The notes under the pieces are model-generated. The model did no database searches. It saw only the letters and a list, made by a program, of their open reading frames with translations, and was not told the DNA's origin. The translations under genes were made by a program, and so were the position numbers. From Wenzhouxiangellaceae bacterium (GTDB lineage Bacteria > Pseudomonadota > Gammaproteobacteria > Xanthomonadales > Wenzhouxiangellaceae), in assembly GCA_007135395.1 (NCBI GenBank), contig SLIZ01000201.1, forward strand, positions 1 through 53,101: a stretch of DNA of 53,101 bases. Direction: 5' to 3'. This document shows, one piece after another, positions 27,390-37,669 of the stretch (position 1 is the first letter of the stretch; each line of letters starts with the position of its first letter).

Positions 27390-28184
27390 ATGCGTCTGGC
27401 ACTTGGGCTTGAATACAACGGTACCGGATTTTACGGATTCCAGCGCCAGCGCCAGAGCCCGACGATCCAGGAAAGCCTGGAGGCAGCCCTGGGTCGGGTC
27501 GCCAATGTACCGATTCAGGTGAATTGCAGCGGGCGCACCGATACAGGGGTTCATGCCCTGGAGCAGGTGGTGCATTTTGATACCCGTGCCGAGCGCAATG
27601 AACGGGACTGGGTCCTCGGTTGCAACAACTACCTTCGTCCCGGAATCTCGGCACTGTGGATACGTGCCGTGGATGACGATTTTCACGCCCGCTTCAGCGC
27701 CACCGCGCGAACCTATCGGTACCGGATTCTCAATCGCTGGGTTCGGCCGGGAGTCGACCGGGGCCGGATGGCCTGGTTTCCGGAGCCACTGGATGATGTG
27801 CTTATGGACCGGGCGGCCCGGGTACTGGTCGGAACGCAGGATTTTTCATCATTTCGTGCCGCCGGATGCCAGGCTTCCGGTCCGGTAAGAACTGTCCACC
27901 ATGTGCGGGTAAGCCGGACCGGAAACGAAGTCACGCTGGAAATCACGGCCAATGCATTTCTCTATCACATGGTTCGCAACATCGTCGGAAGCCTTGTGCG
28001 GATCGGCTGCCGACAGCGCCCGCCCGAATGGCTGGAGGAGGTCTTGAAGATACGGGACCGGAGTCGGGCCGGGTTTACTGCCCAGGCTGAGGGTTTGTAT
28101 TTCGTCGGCGCAGCGTATGACCGGAAATTCGGTTTGCCCGTCGGTCAGCCAGTTGCCTTCCCCCGTGGCTGGAATTTGTCATGA
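27390..28184 (+). CDS. truA: tRNA pseudouridine synthase A
   Basis: Makes pseudouridine at positions 38-40 of the tRNA anticodon arm. The protein is 264 residues long, normal for the family. The catalytic Asp is in NCSGRTDTGVHALEQVVHF near residue 51. FYGFQRQ near the start, RYRYRI-like strands and FLYHMVRNIVGSLV near residue 190 are the other family blocks. It sits 51 bases behind fimV and overlaps trpF by four bases (ATGA). Confidence 0.96.
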   Translation: MRLALGLEYNGTGFYGFQRQRQSPTIQESLEAALGRVANVPIQVNCSGRTDTGVHALEQVVHFDTRAERNERDWVLGCNNYLRPGISALWIRAVDDDFHARFSATARTYRYRILNRWVRPGVDRGRMAWFPEPLDDVLMDRAARVLVGTQDFSSFRAAGCQASGPVRTVHHVRVSRTGNEVTLEITANAFLYHMVRNIVGSLVRIGCRQRPPEWLEEVLKIRDRSRAGFTAQAEGLYFVGAAYDRKFGLPVGQPVAFPRGWNLS

Positions 28185-28810
28185 TTTCTGCAGGCCATCG
28201 AGGCCAACGGGTCCGGGTCAAGATCTGCGGAATTACGCTGCCCGAGGATGCCCGGAAAGCCGCGGAACTCGGTGTCGATGCCATCGGGCTGGTGTTCACC
28301 GGCGCCAGTCCCCGGAAAGTGACACCAGAGGCCGGACTGACCATTTGCGATGGTTTGCCACCGTTTGTCTGCCGGGTGGGACTTTTCATGGACACCGATG
28401 CCGACGAAGTCCGCTCGGTCCTTGACCAGGTCCCCCTGGACTGGCTCCAGTTTCACGGCTCGGAGTCAGAAGAATACTGTCATTCGTTCGGTCGCCCGTA
28501 CATCAAGGCGCTGGGAATGGCCGGTGGCCAGTCGGACTTCGACATCTTCCCGTCGGCTGCCGCCCTGCTTGTCGACAGCCACGCTCCGGGCCAGGCCGGC
28601 GGTACGGGAAAGACGTTTGACTGGGACCGGTTGCAAGCTCCCCGACGACCCTGGATTCTGGCCGGTGGATTGAAGCCGGAAAATGTGGTTCGGGCCATCA
28701 ATCAATTGCATCCGCCGGGGGTGGATGTTTCATCCGGGGTGGAAGCTTCACCCGGTATAAAGGATCATGGTCGAATGAAAGAGTTCATGGAGGCAATTGA
28801 ACGTGGATGA
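28181..28810 (+). CDS. trpF: Phosphoribosylanthranilate isomerase
   Basis: Third step of tryptophan synthesis: isomerises phosphoribosylanthranilate. A 209-residue TIM barrel with [19 protein letters not shown] (catalytic Cys near residue 16), [26 protein letters not shown], and [17 protein letters not shown] with [18 protein letters not shown] at the phosphate-binding end. It overlaps truA upstream and trpB downstream, so the three are probably translated in a coupled way. Confidence 0.96.
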   Translation: MISAGHRGQRVRVKICGITLPEDARKAAELGVDAIGLVFTGASPRKVTPEAGLTICDGLPPFVCRVGLFMDTDADEVRSVLDQVPLDWLQFHGSESEEYCHSFGRPYIKALGMAGGQSDFDIFPSAAALLVDSHAPGQAGGTGKTFDWDRLQAPRRPWILAGGLKPENVVRAINQLHPPGVDVSSGVEASPGIKDHGRMKEFMEAIERG

Positions 28811-30026
28811 GCACGCAGTCGTAACCCCGGCAAGGATCGGTTTGCCCGACGAGCAGGGGCACTTCGGCAGTTTCGGTGGCCGGTTTGTGGCAGAAACTCT
28901 CATGGGTGCCCTTGAGGAGCTTGAAACGGCCTGGCTGCGCTATCGGGATGATGCCGAATTCATGGGTCGACTCGATGCCGATCTGGCCCGATTCGTGGGC
29001 CGTCCCTCGCCGATCTATTTCGCCGAGCGCCTGACCCGGGAAGCCGGCGGTGCGCGAATTCTTTTCAAGCGGGAGGATCTCAATCATACCGGCGCTCACA
29101 AGATCAACAATACCGTAGGCCAGGGGCTGCTAGCGCGGGCGATGGGAAAGCATAGGGTGATCGCCGAAACTGGTGCCGGCCAGCACGGGGTGGCCTCGGC
29201 AACGGTTGCCGCTCGCCTGGGCATGGAATGTGCCGTTTACATGGGCGCCGAGGACGTTCGGCGTCAGGCAACCAATGTCTACCGCATGAAGCTCCTCGGG
29301 GCAAAGGTCATCCCGGTGGATTCGGGCTCGCGCACGCTCAAGGACGCGCTCAACGAGGCCATGCGGGACTGGGTAACCAATGTGGATGACACCTTCTACA
29401 TTCTCGGTACGGTGGCAGGACCGCACCCCTATCCGGCCATGGTGCGTGATTTCAACGCGGTCGTCGGCCGGGAAGCCCGCCGGCAGATGCTCGACGATGA
29501 AGGCTGTCTCCCGGATGCCCTGGTGGCCTGTGTAGGTGGCGGATCCAATGCCCTCGGGCTGTTCCACCCCTTTATCGATGATGAATCCGTCGCCTTTTTC
29601 GGGGTCGAGGCGGCCGGGCGGGGCCTTCATACCACCGAACATGCCGCCAGCCTCTGTGCCGGCCGGGTCGGGGTGCTTCACGGCTCCCGGACCTACCTGC
29701 TCGACGATGACGGGGGCCAGATACGGCATACCCACTCGGTTTCCGCCGGACTGGATTATCCCGGCGTAGGCCCCGAACATGCCTGGCTGAAAGATACGGG
29801 TCGGGCCGAATATGTGGGCATAACCGACCGGGAAGCGCTGGATGCATTTCACAAGCTCACACGACTTGAAGGCATCATGCCGGCCCTGGAGACCGCCCAT
29901 GCGGTGGCCTACGGTATGAAGCTGGCGGCCCGGATGAGGCCGGACCAGTCGATCCTGGTCAATCTTTCAGGACGTGGCGACAAGGACATCAATACGGTGG
30001 CCGAAGAGGAGGGGATCGAGCTTTGA
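28803..30026 (+). CDS. trpB: Tryptophan synthase beta chain
   Basis: Joins indole and serine to give tryptophan, using PLP, in complex with TrpA. I chose the GTG at 28803, nine bases behind GGAGG at 28789-28793; a TTG at 28797 is too close to that site. The product is about 407 residues. The PLP lysine is in [18 protein letters not shown], and the phosphate loop is [10 protein letters not shown]. The N-terminus [16 protein letters not shown] and the end [15 protein letters not shown] are typical. It overlaps trpF by eight bases and trpA by four. Confidence 0.97.
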   Translation: MDEHAVVTPARIGLPDEQGHFGSFGGRFVAETLMGALEELETAWLRYRDDAEFMGRLDADLARFVGRPSPIYFAERLTREAGGARILFKREDLNHTGAHKINNTVGQGLLARAMGKHRVIAETGAGQHGVASATVAARLGMECAVYMGAEDVRRQATNVYRMKLLGAKVIPVDSGSRTLKDALNEAMRDWVTNVDDTFYILGTVAGPHPYPAMVRDFNAVVGREARRQMLDDEGCLPDALVACVGGGSNALGLFHPFIDDESVAFFGVEAAGRGLHTTEHAASLCAGRVGVLHGSRTYLLDDDGGQIRHTHSVSAGLDYPGVGPEHAWLKDTGRAEYVGITDREALDAFHKLTRLEGIMPALETAHAVAYGMKLAARMRPDQSILVNLSGRGDKDINTVAEEEGIEL

Positions 30027-30871
30027 ATCGAATCGATGCCCGTTTTGCGAAATTGCGCCAGTCCCGCCGGGCCGGGCTGATCCCCTACATCACCGCCGGA
30101 CACCCGAACCCGGACTGGACCGTATCGATCATGCATGCCCTGGTCGAGTCCGGGGCCGACCTGATTGAACTGGGCGTGCCCTTTTCCGACGTCATGGCCG
30201 ACGGACCGGTCATCCAGCATGCCTGTGCCAGGGCGCTGGAACAGGGGATGACCTGGCAGCAGGTGCTGGCGATGGTTGCCGAGTTCCGCCGCCGTGATCC
30301 CCACACGCCGGTGGTGCTCATGGGATACATGAACCCCATGGAGCGTCGAGGCATGGAGGCTGCGGTTGGGGAGTCCGCCCGGGCCGGAGTGGACGGGTTG
30401 CTGATCGTCGATTGCCCGGTGGAGGAATCGGCCGAACCCCTTGCCCTGCTGGCCGGCAATGACATGCACCAGATTTGCCTGGCTGCACCCACGACCAGAC
30501 CGGCCCGCCTGGAGCGGCTGGCCTCGGTGGCCGGTGGGTTCATCTACATGGTCTCCCTCAAGGGAGTTACCGGCTCGGCGGCCCTGGATATTGACAGCCT
30601 GGCAGGCCCGATTGGCCGGATCCGGGAACTGACCGATTGTCCGATCGCCGTTGGATTCGGGATCCGGGAGGCTGCCCAGGCAGCGGCGGTGGCCGGGATC
30701 GCCGATGGAGTCGTTATTGGCTCGGCCCTGGTTTCAGTCCTGGATGAGTGCAAGAATCTGCCGGATGCAGTGGCCGCGGTCCGGCAATTTGTTGAACCAA
30801 TCCGAAAGGCCATGGACAATAACCGTGAGCTACCCTCAACGCCTGGTCGCCCTGCGGTCGGCGAAACCTGA
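30023..30871 (+). CDS. trpA: Tryptophan synthase alpha chain
   Basis: Splits indole-glycerol phosphate to indole, passed by tunnel to TrpB. It has 282 residues. It starts at a TTG at 30023 that overlaps the trpB stop (TTGA), a rare start that makes coupling to trpB likely. The first catalytic Glu is in [19 protein letters not shown] (near residue 50) and the Asp in [26 protein letters not shown] and [16 protein letters not shown] form the phosphate site. The C-terminal ~15 residues past KAMDNN look like a loose extension. Confidence 0.96.
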   Translation: MNRIDARFAKLRQSRRAGLIPYITAGHPNPDWTVSIMHALVESGADLIELGVPFSDVMADGPVIQHACARALEQGMTWQQVLAMVAEFRRRDPHTPVVLMGYMNPMERRGMEAAVGESARAGVDGLLIVDCPVEESAEPLALLAGNDMHQICLAAPTTRPARLERLASVAGGFIYMVSLKGVTGSAALDIDSLAGPIGRIRELTDCPIAVGFGIREAAQAAAVAGIADGVVIGSALVSVLDECKNLPDAVAAVRQFVEPIRKAMDNNRELPSTPGRPAVGET

Positions 30872-30892
30872 ATTTCATGAAATGAAGAGTCT

Positions 30893-31906
30893 ATGAGCTG
30901 GTTTCAGAAACTGATGCCCTCGCGTATCCGTACCGAGGGAGCAAAGAGCCGCAAGGTGCCCGATGGCCTGTGGACAAAGTGCAAGAGCTGCGATGCGGTC
31001 CTGTACCGGCCGGAGCTGGAGCGCAGCATGCACGTTTGTCCAAAGTGCAGCCACCACATGTCCCTGACCGGCCGAGCCCGGCTGGATGCCTTTCTTGATG
31101 ACGATGGCCGCGAGGAACTGGGCCGGAATCTGATGCCCACAGATCCGTTGAAGTTCAAGGACAGTCGGCGTTATAGGGAGCGATTGAGCGCAGCCCAGAA
31201 ACAGTCCGGTGAAAATGATGCCCTGATCGTAATGCAGGGCACGGTGCTGGATTTGCCGGTGGTCGCCTGTGCATTCGATTTCAATTTCATGGCCGGGTCC
31301 ATGGGTTCGGTGGTTGGCGAGAAGTTCATGGCCGCGGTCAATCGCTGCCTGGACCAGGAATTGCCCCTGGTGTGCTTTACCGCATCCGGCGGGGCCCGGA
31401 TGCAGGAGGGCCTGTTTTCACTTATGCAGATGGCCAAGACCTCTGCCGGTCTGGCGCGTATGGCCGAGCAGGGTCTCCCCTATATTTCGGTACTTTCCCA
31501 TCCCACCACGGGCGGCGTTTCGGCCAGCCTGGGCATGCTTGGCGACATCAATATCGGTGAACCCGGTGCCCTGATCGGCTTTGCCGGACCCCGGGTGATC
31601 GAGCAGACTGTGCGCGAGCGGCTCCCCGAAGGCTTCCAGCGTAGCGAGTTCCTGGTCGAAAAGGGTGCTATCGACATGATCGTCGACCGACGGGAAATGC
31701 GCGAGCGGATCAGTACTCTGCTGGATCTGATGACCGGGGCCGGGCGGGTGCGGGGCGAGGCTCTGGAGATCACGGAGATCATGGCCGAGCAGCAACCCTC
31801 CCCGCCGGCCGAGGGCAGCGAGGGGGACAAGGTGGAGCCCGATTCGGCCGACACCGATACCGATTCTGACTCGGATTCGGATGCCTCCGGCCGCCCGGCT
31901 TCCTGA
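30893..31906 (+). CDS. accD: Acetyl-CoA carboxylase carboxyltransferase beta subunit
   Basis: With AccA it transfers the carboxyl group from biotin to acetyl-CoA, giving malonyl-CoA for fatty-acid synthesis. The zinc ribbon is at the start (CKSCDAVLY near residue 27 and CPKCSHHM near 46). The carboxyltransferase core includes [27 protein letters not shown] and [18 protein letters not shown]. The core ends near residue 290. A further ~45 residues are a disordered acidic tail with Asp/Ser/Thr repeats ([10 protein letters not shown]), longer than most family members. It lies between trpA and folC, as in related gammaproteobacteria. Confidence 0.96.
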   Translation: MSWFQKLMPSRIRTEGAKSRKVPDGLWTKCKSCDAVLYRPELERSMHVCPKCSHHMSLTGRARLDAFLDDDGREELGRNLMPTDPLKFKDSRRYRERLSAAQKQSGENDALIVMQGTVLDLPVVACAFDFNFMAGSMGSVVGEKFMAAVNRCLDQELPLVCFTASGGARMQEGLFSLMQMAKTSAGLARMAEQGLPYISVLSHPTTGGVSASLGMLGDINIGEPGALIGFAGPRVIEQTVRERLPEGFQRSEFLVEKGAIDMIVDRREMRERISTLLDLMTGAGRVRGEALEITEIMAEQQPSPPAEGSEGDKVEPDSADTDTDSDSDSDASGRPAS

Positions 31907-31927
31907 CCGCCAGTCTCGACCAAACCG

Positions 31928-33202
31928 GTGAAGCAGATTGACGACGGGCCGGCACTGAAAGCCTGGCTCAAGCGGCTGGAAGCGCGCAATCCCCGGGAAA
32001 TCGAGCTTGGGCTGGACCGGGTCCGCACAGTGTTCGACCGGCTTGCCCCGAATCTGGCCGGAAGCGTGATCATCACGGTGGGCGGGACCAACGGCAAAGG
32101 CTCAACCGTAGCCTGCCTGGATGGTTTGTTCCGGGCTGCCGGCTACTCGGTGATGACCTATACCTCCCCCCACATTCTGCAATTTGCTGAGCGCATGGGT
32201 TTTGACGGGAGTCAGCTGGACGAACAAGCCATTGTGGAGAGCATGGAGCGGGTCGAGGCCTGTCGTGACTCGACACCCCTTACCTATTTCGAGCACACGA
32301 CACTGGCCTTTTTTGACCAGGCCGGAACCCGGGCCCCGGATGTCATCGTGCTGGAAGTCGGCCTCGGAGGGCGACTCGATGCGGTCAATGTGGTTGACCC
32401 GGATGTGGCCATTGTCACCACCGTGGCCCTGGACCATCAGGACTGGCTGGGAGCCGACCTGGATTCCATCGGCAGGGAAAAGGCCGGAATTGCCCGGCCG
32501 GGCCGGCCGTTGATTATTGGCCAGCACCATCCCCCGGAAGGTCTTGTTGCCGCCGTTGAGCAAATCGGCGGGCGAATCTTCCAGGCTGGCCGGGATTTTG
32601 ACTGGCAAAACGACCCCCCTGGCTGGACACTTGACTGGCCGGGTGGATCCCATCGCTTTGCAATGCCGGACCTGGCGGGACGACACCAGTTGGCCAATCC
32701 GGCCTGTGCCTGGATGGCAGCGCGTTGCCTGGCTGACCGGCTGGACTGCAAGCCGGAACACCTTGCGGTTGCGCTTGAAGGCGTTCAGCTACCCGGGCGA
32801 TTCCAGCGACTCCCGGGTCGACCGGAGATCATCCTGGATGTGGCCCACAACCCCCAGGCGGCCCGGGGGCTGGCCGATGCCCTGGGAGATGGGGCCGGCA
32901 AGACCCTGGCGGTATTTGCCATGCTGGCAGACAAGGATGCCGGTGAAGTTGCCAGGGCGTTGGCAGGGCATGTGGATCACTGGTTCTGTGCAGGTCTGGG
33001 GGGGGTACGGGGACGAAAGGGAGCCGATCTGGCCGATTGTGTGCGCCATATTACTGTCACAGCCCCGGTGGAAGCGTTAGAATCGGTTCCCGTTGCCCTC
33101 AGCCGGGCCCTGGAAGTTGCCGACCGGTCAGACCGGGTATTGGTATTCGGGTCCTTTCATACGGTAGGTGAGGCGCTGAAAGCCCTGAACAGGAGCCACT
33201 GA
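31928..33202 (+). CDS. folC: Dihydrofolate synthase / folylpolyglutamate synthase
   Basis: A Mur-ligase-like enzyme that adds glutamate to dihydropteroate and folates using ATP. It has 424 residues from a GTG at 31928. The P-loop is TVGGTNGKGSTVACLDG. TYTSPHILQFAERM, LEVGLGGRLDAVNVVDPDVA and TTVALDHQDWLG with REKAGIARPGRP are the central blocks. VAHNPQAARGLADAL opens the C-terminal domain. It follows accD by 21 bases and is followed after five bases by the SPOR gene. Confidence 0.96.
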   Translation: MKQIDDGPALKAWLKRLEARNPREIELGLDRVRTVFDRLAPNLAGSVIITVGGTNGKGSTVACLDGLFRAAGYSVMTYTSPHILQFAERMGFDGSQLDEQAIVESMERVEACRDSTPLTYFEHTTLAFFDQAGTRAPDVIVLEVGLGGRLDAVNVVDPDVAIVTTVALDHQDWLGADLDSIGREKAGIARPGRPLIIGQHHPPEGLVAAVEQIGGRIFQAGRDFDWQNDPPGWTLDWPGGSHRFAMPDLAGRHQLANPACAWMAARCLADRLDCKPEHLAVALEGVQLPGRFQRLPGRPEIILDVAHNPQAARGLADALGDGAGKTLAVFAMLADKDAGEVARALAGHVDHWFCAGLGGVRGRKGADLADCVRHITVTAPVEALESVPVALSRALEVADRSDRVLVFGSFHTVGEALKALNRSH

Positions 33203-33207
33203 ATCCA

Positions 33208-34155
33208 ATGGACAAGGTTCTCAAGCAGCGTCTGGTGGGCGCAACCATCCTGATCGCTCTGGCAGTCATTTTTGTTCCCATGCTCTTCCAGTCCCCGGAC
33301 AGGGATGTGGACCGTGCCTCCGGAATCGATGTCCCCGAAGAACCCGGGGAAGCCCTGGAGACCCGCCGTCTGGCCATGGATCCGGAGCGCGCTCGTCAGC
33401 GGGAGGAAACCGATCCGCCGGAAGAGGCTCAGGTGCCTGAACCGGAGCCGGTGGACCCGGAGGCGCCGGATGCCGAGCCCGTTCCGGATTTGCCGGAAGC
33501 CCAACCAGAGGTGCCGGAGGAAGAACCGTTCCATGAAGCGCCGCCGGAAATCGATGGTGCTCCGGAAACCGAGCCTGAACCGGAACCCGAGCCCGATCCG
33601 GAACCTGAGCCAGAGCCAGAGCCAGAGCCTGAAGCCGAGCCGGACCTTGCCGAAATGACGGGTTGGCTGGTCCAGGTTGCAAGTTTCGGAAGTTCCGAAT
33701 CGGCCGGACGGGTTGTCGAACAGCTTGAATCCCTCGGCTACGAAACCCTGACCGATATCATCGAACGGGGGGAATCCCGGCTCCACCGGGTCCGGGTTGG
33801 CCCGTTCGATTCCGAATCCAACGCCCGGCGGGCCCGGGATCAGATCAGGCAGACCGTCAGTGGGGTTGAACCCCAGGTCATGCGGGCTCCAGGGGCGGTG
33901 GCAGATGCACCGGATCTGGATGAAGGCCGGTTTGCCGTCCAGGTTGGCGTCTTTTCCAGTCGGGAAAATGCCGAGGCACTCAAGGAGCAGATCGAAGGCC
34001 AGGGATTTACCCTCTTTCTTGGCGAGCAGGAGACCGGGGAGCGTACGATCTGGCGAGTTCGAGTCGGCCCGGTGTCCGACCGGGATGAAGCCCGGACCCT
34101 CCAGGAGCAGCTTGAGGAGGCCGGATACGAGGGCATGGTCGTCGGCCATCCATGA
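33208..34155 (+). CDS. dedD: SPOR-domain cell-division protein, DedD-like
   Basis: A 315-residue single-pass membrane protein. It starts MDKVLKQRLVGATILIALAVIFVPMLF, a short cytoplasmic tail and one helix. A long Pro/Glu-rich linker follows (residues ~35-150), with a tract of about ten E-P/D-P units at 33568-33645. Two SPOR-type repeats end the protein: GWLVQVASFGSSESAGRVV near 152, and RFAVQVGVFSSRENAEALK near 240, where DedD usually has one. SPOR domains bind peptidoglycan stripped of stem peptides at the division septum. The stop overlaps cvpA (ATGA). Gene order folC-dedD-cvpA-purF supports the name. Confidence 0.88.
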   Translation: MDKVLKQRLVGATILIALAVIFVPMLFQSPDRDVDRASGIDVPEEPGEALETRRLAMDPERARQREETDPPEEAQVPEPEPVDPEAPDAEPVPDLPEAQPEVPEEEPFHEAPPEIDGAPETEPEPEPEPDPEPEPEPEPEPEAEPDLAEMTGWLVQVASFGSSESAGRVVEQLESLGYETLTDIIERGESRLHRVRVGPFDSESNARRARDQIRQTVSGVEPQVMRAPGAVADAPDLDEGRFAVQVGVFSSRENAEALKEQIEGQGFTLFLGEQETGERTIWRVRVGPVSDRDEARTLQEQLEEAGYEGMVVGHP

Positions 34156-34670
34156 GCTGGGTGGACCTGGTGATCGTATCGGTCATCGGGATTTCCGTTA
34201 TCGTCAGCCTGTTTCGCGGACTCATTCAGGAGGTCTTTTCCCTGCTTGTATGGATCGGTGCGGTCTGGTTGGCCCTTCAGTTTGCCGGATCCCTGGCCGA
34301 AGGGCTTGAACCCTGGGTGGATCTGCCCTCGGCGCGGGTCATAATCGCTTTTGTCGGGATCTTCCTGGTTGTTCTGGTGACCGGAGCCCTGGTTAACTAC
34401 CTGCTTGGGCGCCTGGTCAAATCCACCGGACTGTCGGGCACCGACCGGCTTGCCGGAGGATTGTTCGGTGCCCTTCGTGGGATAGTGCTGGTCCTGGTGG
34501 CGGTGGTGATTGCCGGATTCACACCATTTCCAGAGGATCCCTGGTGGCAGGAGTCACGCCTGCTTCCCGAGTTTGAACGGCTTGGGCAGTGGGCCATGCA
34601 ATATATGCCCGAGAGCATCCAGGAATACCTGGTTGTACCCGATGAAATGACGGAAATGGAGTCGAGCTGA
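34152..34670 (+). CDS. cvpA: CvpA-family membrane protein
   Basis: A 172-residue inner-membrane protein with about four hydrophobic segments. It begins WVDLVIVSVIGISVIVSLFRGLIQEVFSLL, the conserved CvpA opening, and later has VIIAFVGIFLVVLVTGALV and GLFGALRGIVLVLVAVVI. The E. coli homologue is needed for colicin V production; its biochemical role is unclear. It overlaps dedD by four bases and purF by one (TGATG), the classic cvpA-purF arrangement. Confidence 0.93.
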   Translation: MSWVDLVIVSVIGISVIVSLFRGLIQEVFSLLVWIGAVWLALQFAGSLAEGLEPWVDLPSARVIIAFVGIFLVVLVTGALVNYLLGRLVKSTGLSGTDRLAGGLFGALRGIVLVLVAVVIAGFTPFPEDPWWQESRLLPEFERLGQWAMQYMPESIQEYLVVPDEMTEMESS

Positions 34671-36151
34671 TGTGTGGAATCGTAGGAATCGTCGGTCATG
34701 ATCCGGTTGCCGGACGGCTGTACGATGCTTTGACCATTGTTCAGCACCGGGGCCAGGACGCAGCCGGAATTGCCACGCTCGACGGGGACAGGATCCGGTT
34801 GTACCGCGGCATCGGGCTGGTTCGCGATGTCTTTACCGCCCGGGCCATGGCCGGTCTCGACGGCAATTGTGGCATCGGCCATGTGCGCTACCCCACTGCG
34901 GGCGCAGACCGACCCGACGAAACCCAGCCCATGTATGTCAATTCCCCCTTTGGCATCGTGCTGGGACACAACGGCAACCTGATCAACAGCGAGGAACTGG
35001 CCAGGGAGCTGTTCAATGGGGACCGTCGGCACCTCAACACCGATTCGGACTCCGAGGTTCTGCTCAATATCCTGGCCCATGAACTAGCCCAGGAGTCCGG
35101 TTCCGAAGTGACTCCGGAGGCGGTATTCCGGGCGGTCGATACGCTTCATCGCCGATGCAAGGGCGGGTATGCAGCCATTTCCATGATTGCCGGGTTCGGC
35201 CTGCTGGCTTTCCGGGACCCCAACGGCATTCGCCCGGCCGTGGTCGGGCAGCGCGAGACCCCGACAGGGACGGAATACATGGTGGCCTCGGAAAGCACAG
35301 CCCTGGACTTGCTGGGGTTCGAGCTGATCGATGATCTGAAGCCCGGTGAAGCCGTTTTGCTTACCCTGGACGGCCGGATGCACCGGCACAGTTATCCCGG
35401 GCCGACGACCCACACCCCGTGCATCTTCGAATACGTTTACTTTGCCCGGCCCGACTCCCTGATCGATGATGTTTCGGTCTACAAGGCACGACTGAGGATG
35501 GGAGAGAAGCTGGCCGAACGCATTCTCCGGGAGTGGCCTGACCACGATATCGATGTGGTCATTCCGATCCCGGATACCTCCCGCACCGCCTGCCTGCCCC
35601 TGGCCCACATGCTGCAGGTCAAGTATCGGGAAGGACTGATCAAGAATCGCTATATCGGCCGGACTTTCATCATGCCCGGCCAGGCCCAGCGGGCCCGATC
35701 CGTGCGGCGCAAGCTCAACACGATTTCCCTGGAGTTTCGCAACAAGAATGTCCTGCTGGTTGACGATTCCATTGTCCGAGGTACGACTTCGCGCCAGATC
35801 ATCCAGATGGCCCGGGATGCCGGTGCCCGGAAGGTCTATCTTGCGTCAGCCTCTCCCCCGGTGCGATTTCCCAATGTCTACGGCATCGACATGCCGGCAG
35901 CCCGGGAATTGATCGCCGCCAGCCGTTCCGACGAGGAAGTCTGCGCCGAGATCGGGGCCGACCGGCTGTTTTACCAGGAACTGGATGATCTTGTGGAAGC
36001 CTGCCAGGAGGGCAATCCGTCCATCAAGGCTTTCGACACCTCCTGTTTCAGCGGCCAGTACGTGACGGGTATTGACCAGGAGTATCTATCCGAGCTCGAA
36101 CTTCGCCGCTCCGATGCAGCTCGAAGCGCCCGCAGGGAGACGGGCAGTTAG
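34670..36151 (+). CDS. purF: Amidophosphoribosyltransferase
   Basis: First committed step of purine synthesis: moves the amide nitrogen of glutamine to PRPP. It has 493 residues. The N-terminal nucleophile hydrolase domain starts MCGIVGIV, with Cys2 exposed after Met removal and no propeptide, as in E. coli. QHRGQDAAGIAT and GHNGNLINS belong to the glutaminase half. The phosphoribosyltransferase half has VIPIPDTSRTACLP and the PRPP loop VLLVDDSIVRGTTSRQI. Cysteines needed for a Bacillus-type iron-sulfur cluster are not evident. Confidence 0.97.
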   Translation: MCGIVGIVGHDPVAGRLYDALTIVQHRGQDAAGIATLDGDRIRLYRGIGLVRDVFTARAMAGLDGNCGIGHVRYPTAGADRPDETQPMYVNSPFGIVLGHNGNLINSEELARELFNGDRRHLNTDSDSEVLLNILAHELAQESGSEVTPEAVFRAVDTLHRRCKGGYAAISMIAGFGLLAFRDPNGIRPAVVGQRETPTGTEYMVASESTALDLLGFELIDDLKPGEAVLLTLDGRMHRHSYPGPTTHTPCIFEYVYFARPDSLIDDVSVYKARLRMGEKLAERILREWPDHDIDVVIPIPDTSRTACLPLAHMLQVKYREGLIKNRYIGRTFIMPGQAQRARSVRRKLNTISLEFRNKNVLLVDDSIVRGTTSRQIIQMARDAGARKVYLASASPPVRFPNVYGIDMPAARELIAASRSDEEVCAEIGADRLFYQELDDLVEACQEGNPSIKAFDTSCFSGQYVTGIDQEYLSELELRRSDAARSARRETGS

Positions 36152-36211
36152 TGTACCCCGCCACTACCTCATCACGCCTTGTTCACCAACCAACCGGGTA
36201 TCGTGCCGGTC

Positions 36212-37654
36212 ATGAGCAGCGTTGCCATTGTCTGGTTCCGGCGGGACTTGCGGCTTGCCGACAACCCGGCCCTCGACCACGCCAGAAACCACCACGACCG
36301 GGTGGTCGGGGTGTATATCCACGATGTAGCCGCCGAAGGCCGATGGACGGCGGGTGCTGCCAGTCGCTGGTGGCTTCATCACAGCCTCCGGTCACTGTCC
36401 TCGGATCTGAGCAAACGCGGGGGGCGATTGCTGATCTATTCCGGCGATACCCGTCGGCGACTTGGCCGTCTGATCGACGACACCGGCGCCCGGGGGTTGT
36501 ACTTCAATCGACTCTACGAACCCGACCTCGTCCGGCAAGACCGGAAGATCTGCTCCTGGCTCGAGAACAGGGAGCGGATCGAGGTTCGAAGTTTCCGTGC
36601 CGGGTTGTTGTTCGAGCCCTGGGAATTGACGCGGGACAATGATCACCCCTATCGGGTATTCACCCCGTTCTGGAACCGGATGCAGAAACAATGGCGGCCA
36701 GTTACCGCCTGTCCCCAACCCCGCGCACTTTCCGTCCCGGACAAGCTGCCGGAAGACCACGGGCTGGACCGGCTTGATCTCCTGCCCGAAATTCCCTGGG
36801 ATGAGGGTCTGGCCGATACCTGGACGCCGGGGGAGAAGGGTGCCCGTCGACGGCTTGAAAGGTTTGCCGACCAGGGGGTTGGTGATTACGCCAGGGTCCG
36901 GGACATCCCGGGGCGGGATGGGACATCGTGCCTTTCGCCCCACCTGCACTTTGGCGAAGTCTCACCGGGCCAGGTCTGCCTGGCGCTGGATGCCTCGGGC
37001 AGCCTTCCGGGAGGGCGCGGTGCCCTTGCCCATGTACGGGAACTGGCCTGGCGGGAGTTTTCGGCAAGCTTGCTGTTTCATTTCCCGGACACCCCGGATA
37101 AACCTCTGAATGAACGATTTGCAAGCTTTCCCTGGCGGTCCGGATACTCCCGGGACCTGGCAGCCTGGAAGCAGGGACTGACAGGAATTCCCATGGTTGA
37201 TGCGGGCATGCGCCAGCTGTGGCATACAGGCTGGATGCACAATCGGGTGCGCATGCTTGTTGCCTCCTTTCTGACCAAGAATCTTCTCATTCCCTGGCAG
37301 GAAGGGGCACGCTGGTTCTGGGATACCCTGGTGGATGCGGACCTGGCCAACAACACCCAGGGCTGGCAATGGACCGCCGGCTGCGGTGCCGATGCGGCCC
37401 CCTATTTTCGTATTTTCAATCCGGCCACCCAGGGGGAGCGGTTTGACGGACAGGGTGAATACATCCGTCGCTGGATTCCCGAACTGGCCGGCTTGCAGGA
37501 AAAGGCGATCCACGCTCCCTGGACAGCCCGACCCGAAGTGCTCGACCAGGCAGGCATTGTCCTGGGCCGGGATTACCCGAAACCCCTGGTGGATCTGAAA
37601 GCGTCGCGCAGTCGGGCGCTGGAAGCCTGGGAACGAATCCGGCACGCCGATTGA
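36212..37654 (+). CDS. phrB: Deoxyribodipyrimidine photolyase (class I CPD type)
   Basis: Light-driven repair of pyrimidine dimers using FADH. It has 480 residues from the ATG at 36212, which gives the usual start VAIVWFRRDLRLADNPAL. The N-terminal antenna-binding domain runs to ~130. The FAD domain includes SCLSPHLHFGEVSPGQV, WREFSASLLFHFP and MRQLWHTGWMHNRVRMLVASF. The signature DADLANNTQGWQWTAGCGAD is followed by RIFNPATQGERFD. The Trp electron-transfer positions appear to be kept. The gene begins 60 bases after purF and ends 15 before the next gene. Confidence 0.95.
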   Translation: MSSVAIVWFRRDLRLADNPALDHARNHHDRVVGVYIHDVAAEGRWTAGAASRWWLHHSLRSLSSDLSKRGGRLLIYSGDTRRRLGRLIDDTGARGLYFNRLYEPDLVRQDRKICSWLENRERIEVRSFRAGLLFEPWELTRDNDHPYRVFTPFWNRMQKQWRPVTACPQPRALSVPDKLPEDHGLDRLDLLPEIPWDEGLADTWTPGEKGARRRLERFADQGVGDYARVRDIPGRDGTSCLSPHLHFGEVSPGQVCLALDASGSLPGGRGALAHVRELAWREFSASLLFHFPDTPDKPLNERFASFPWRSGYSRDLAAWKQGLTGIPMVDAGMRQLWHTGWMHNRVRMLVASFLTKNLLIPWQEGARWFWDTLVDADLANNTQGWQWTAGCGADAAPYFRIFNPATQGERFDGQGEYIRRWIPELAGLQEKAIHAPWTARPEVLDQAGIVLGRDYPKPLVDLKASRSRALEAWERIRHAD

Positions 37655-37669
37655 CCCCATCCCGACCCC

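Noticed and set aside
26613-27686. Minus-strand open frame opposite fimV and truA
   Set aside because: Follows from the Asp/Glu-rich codons of FimV read backwards; no independent support.
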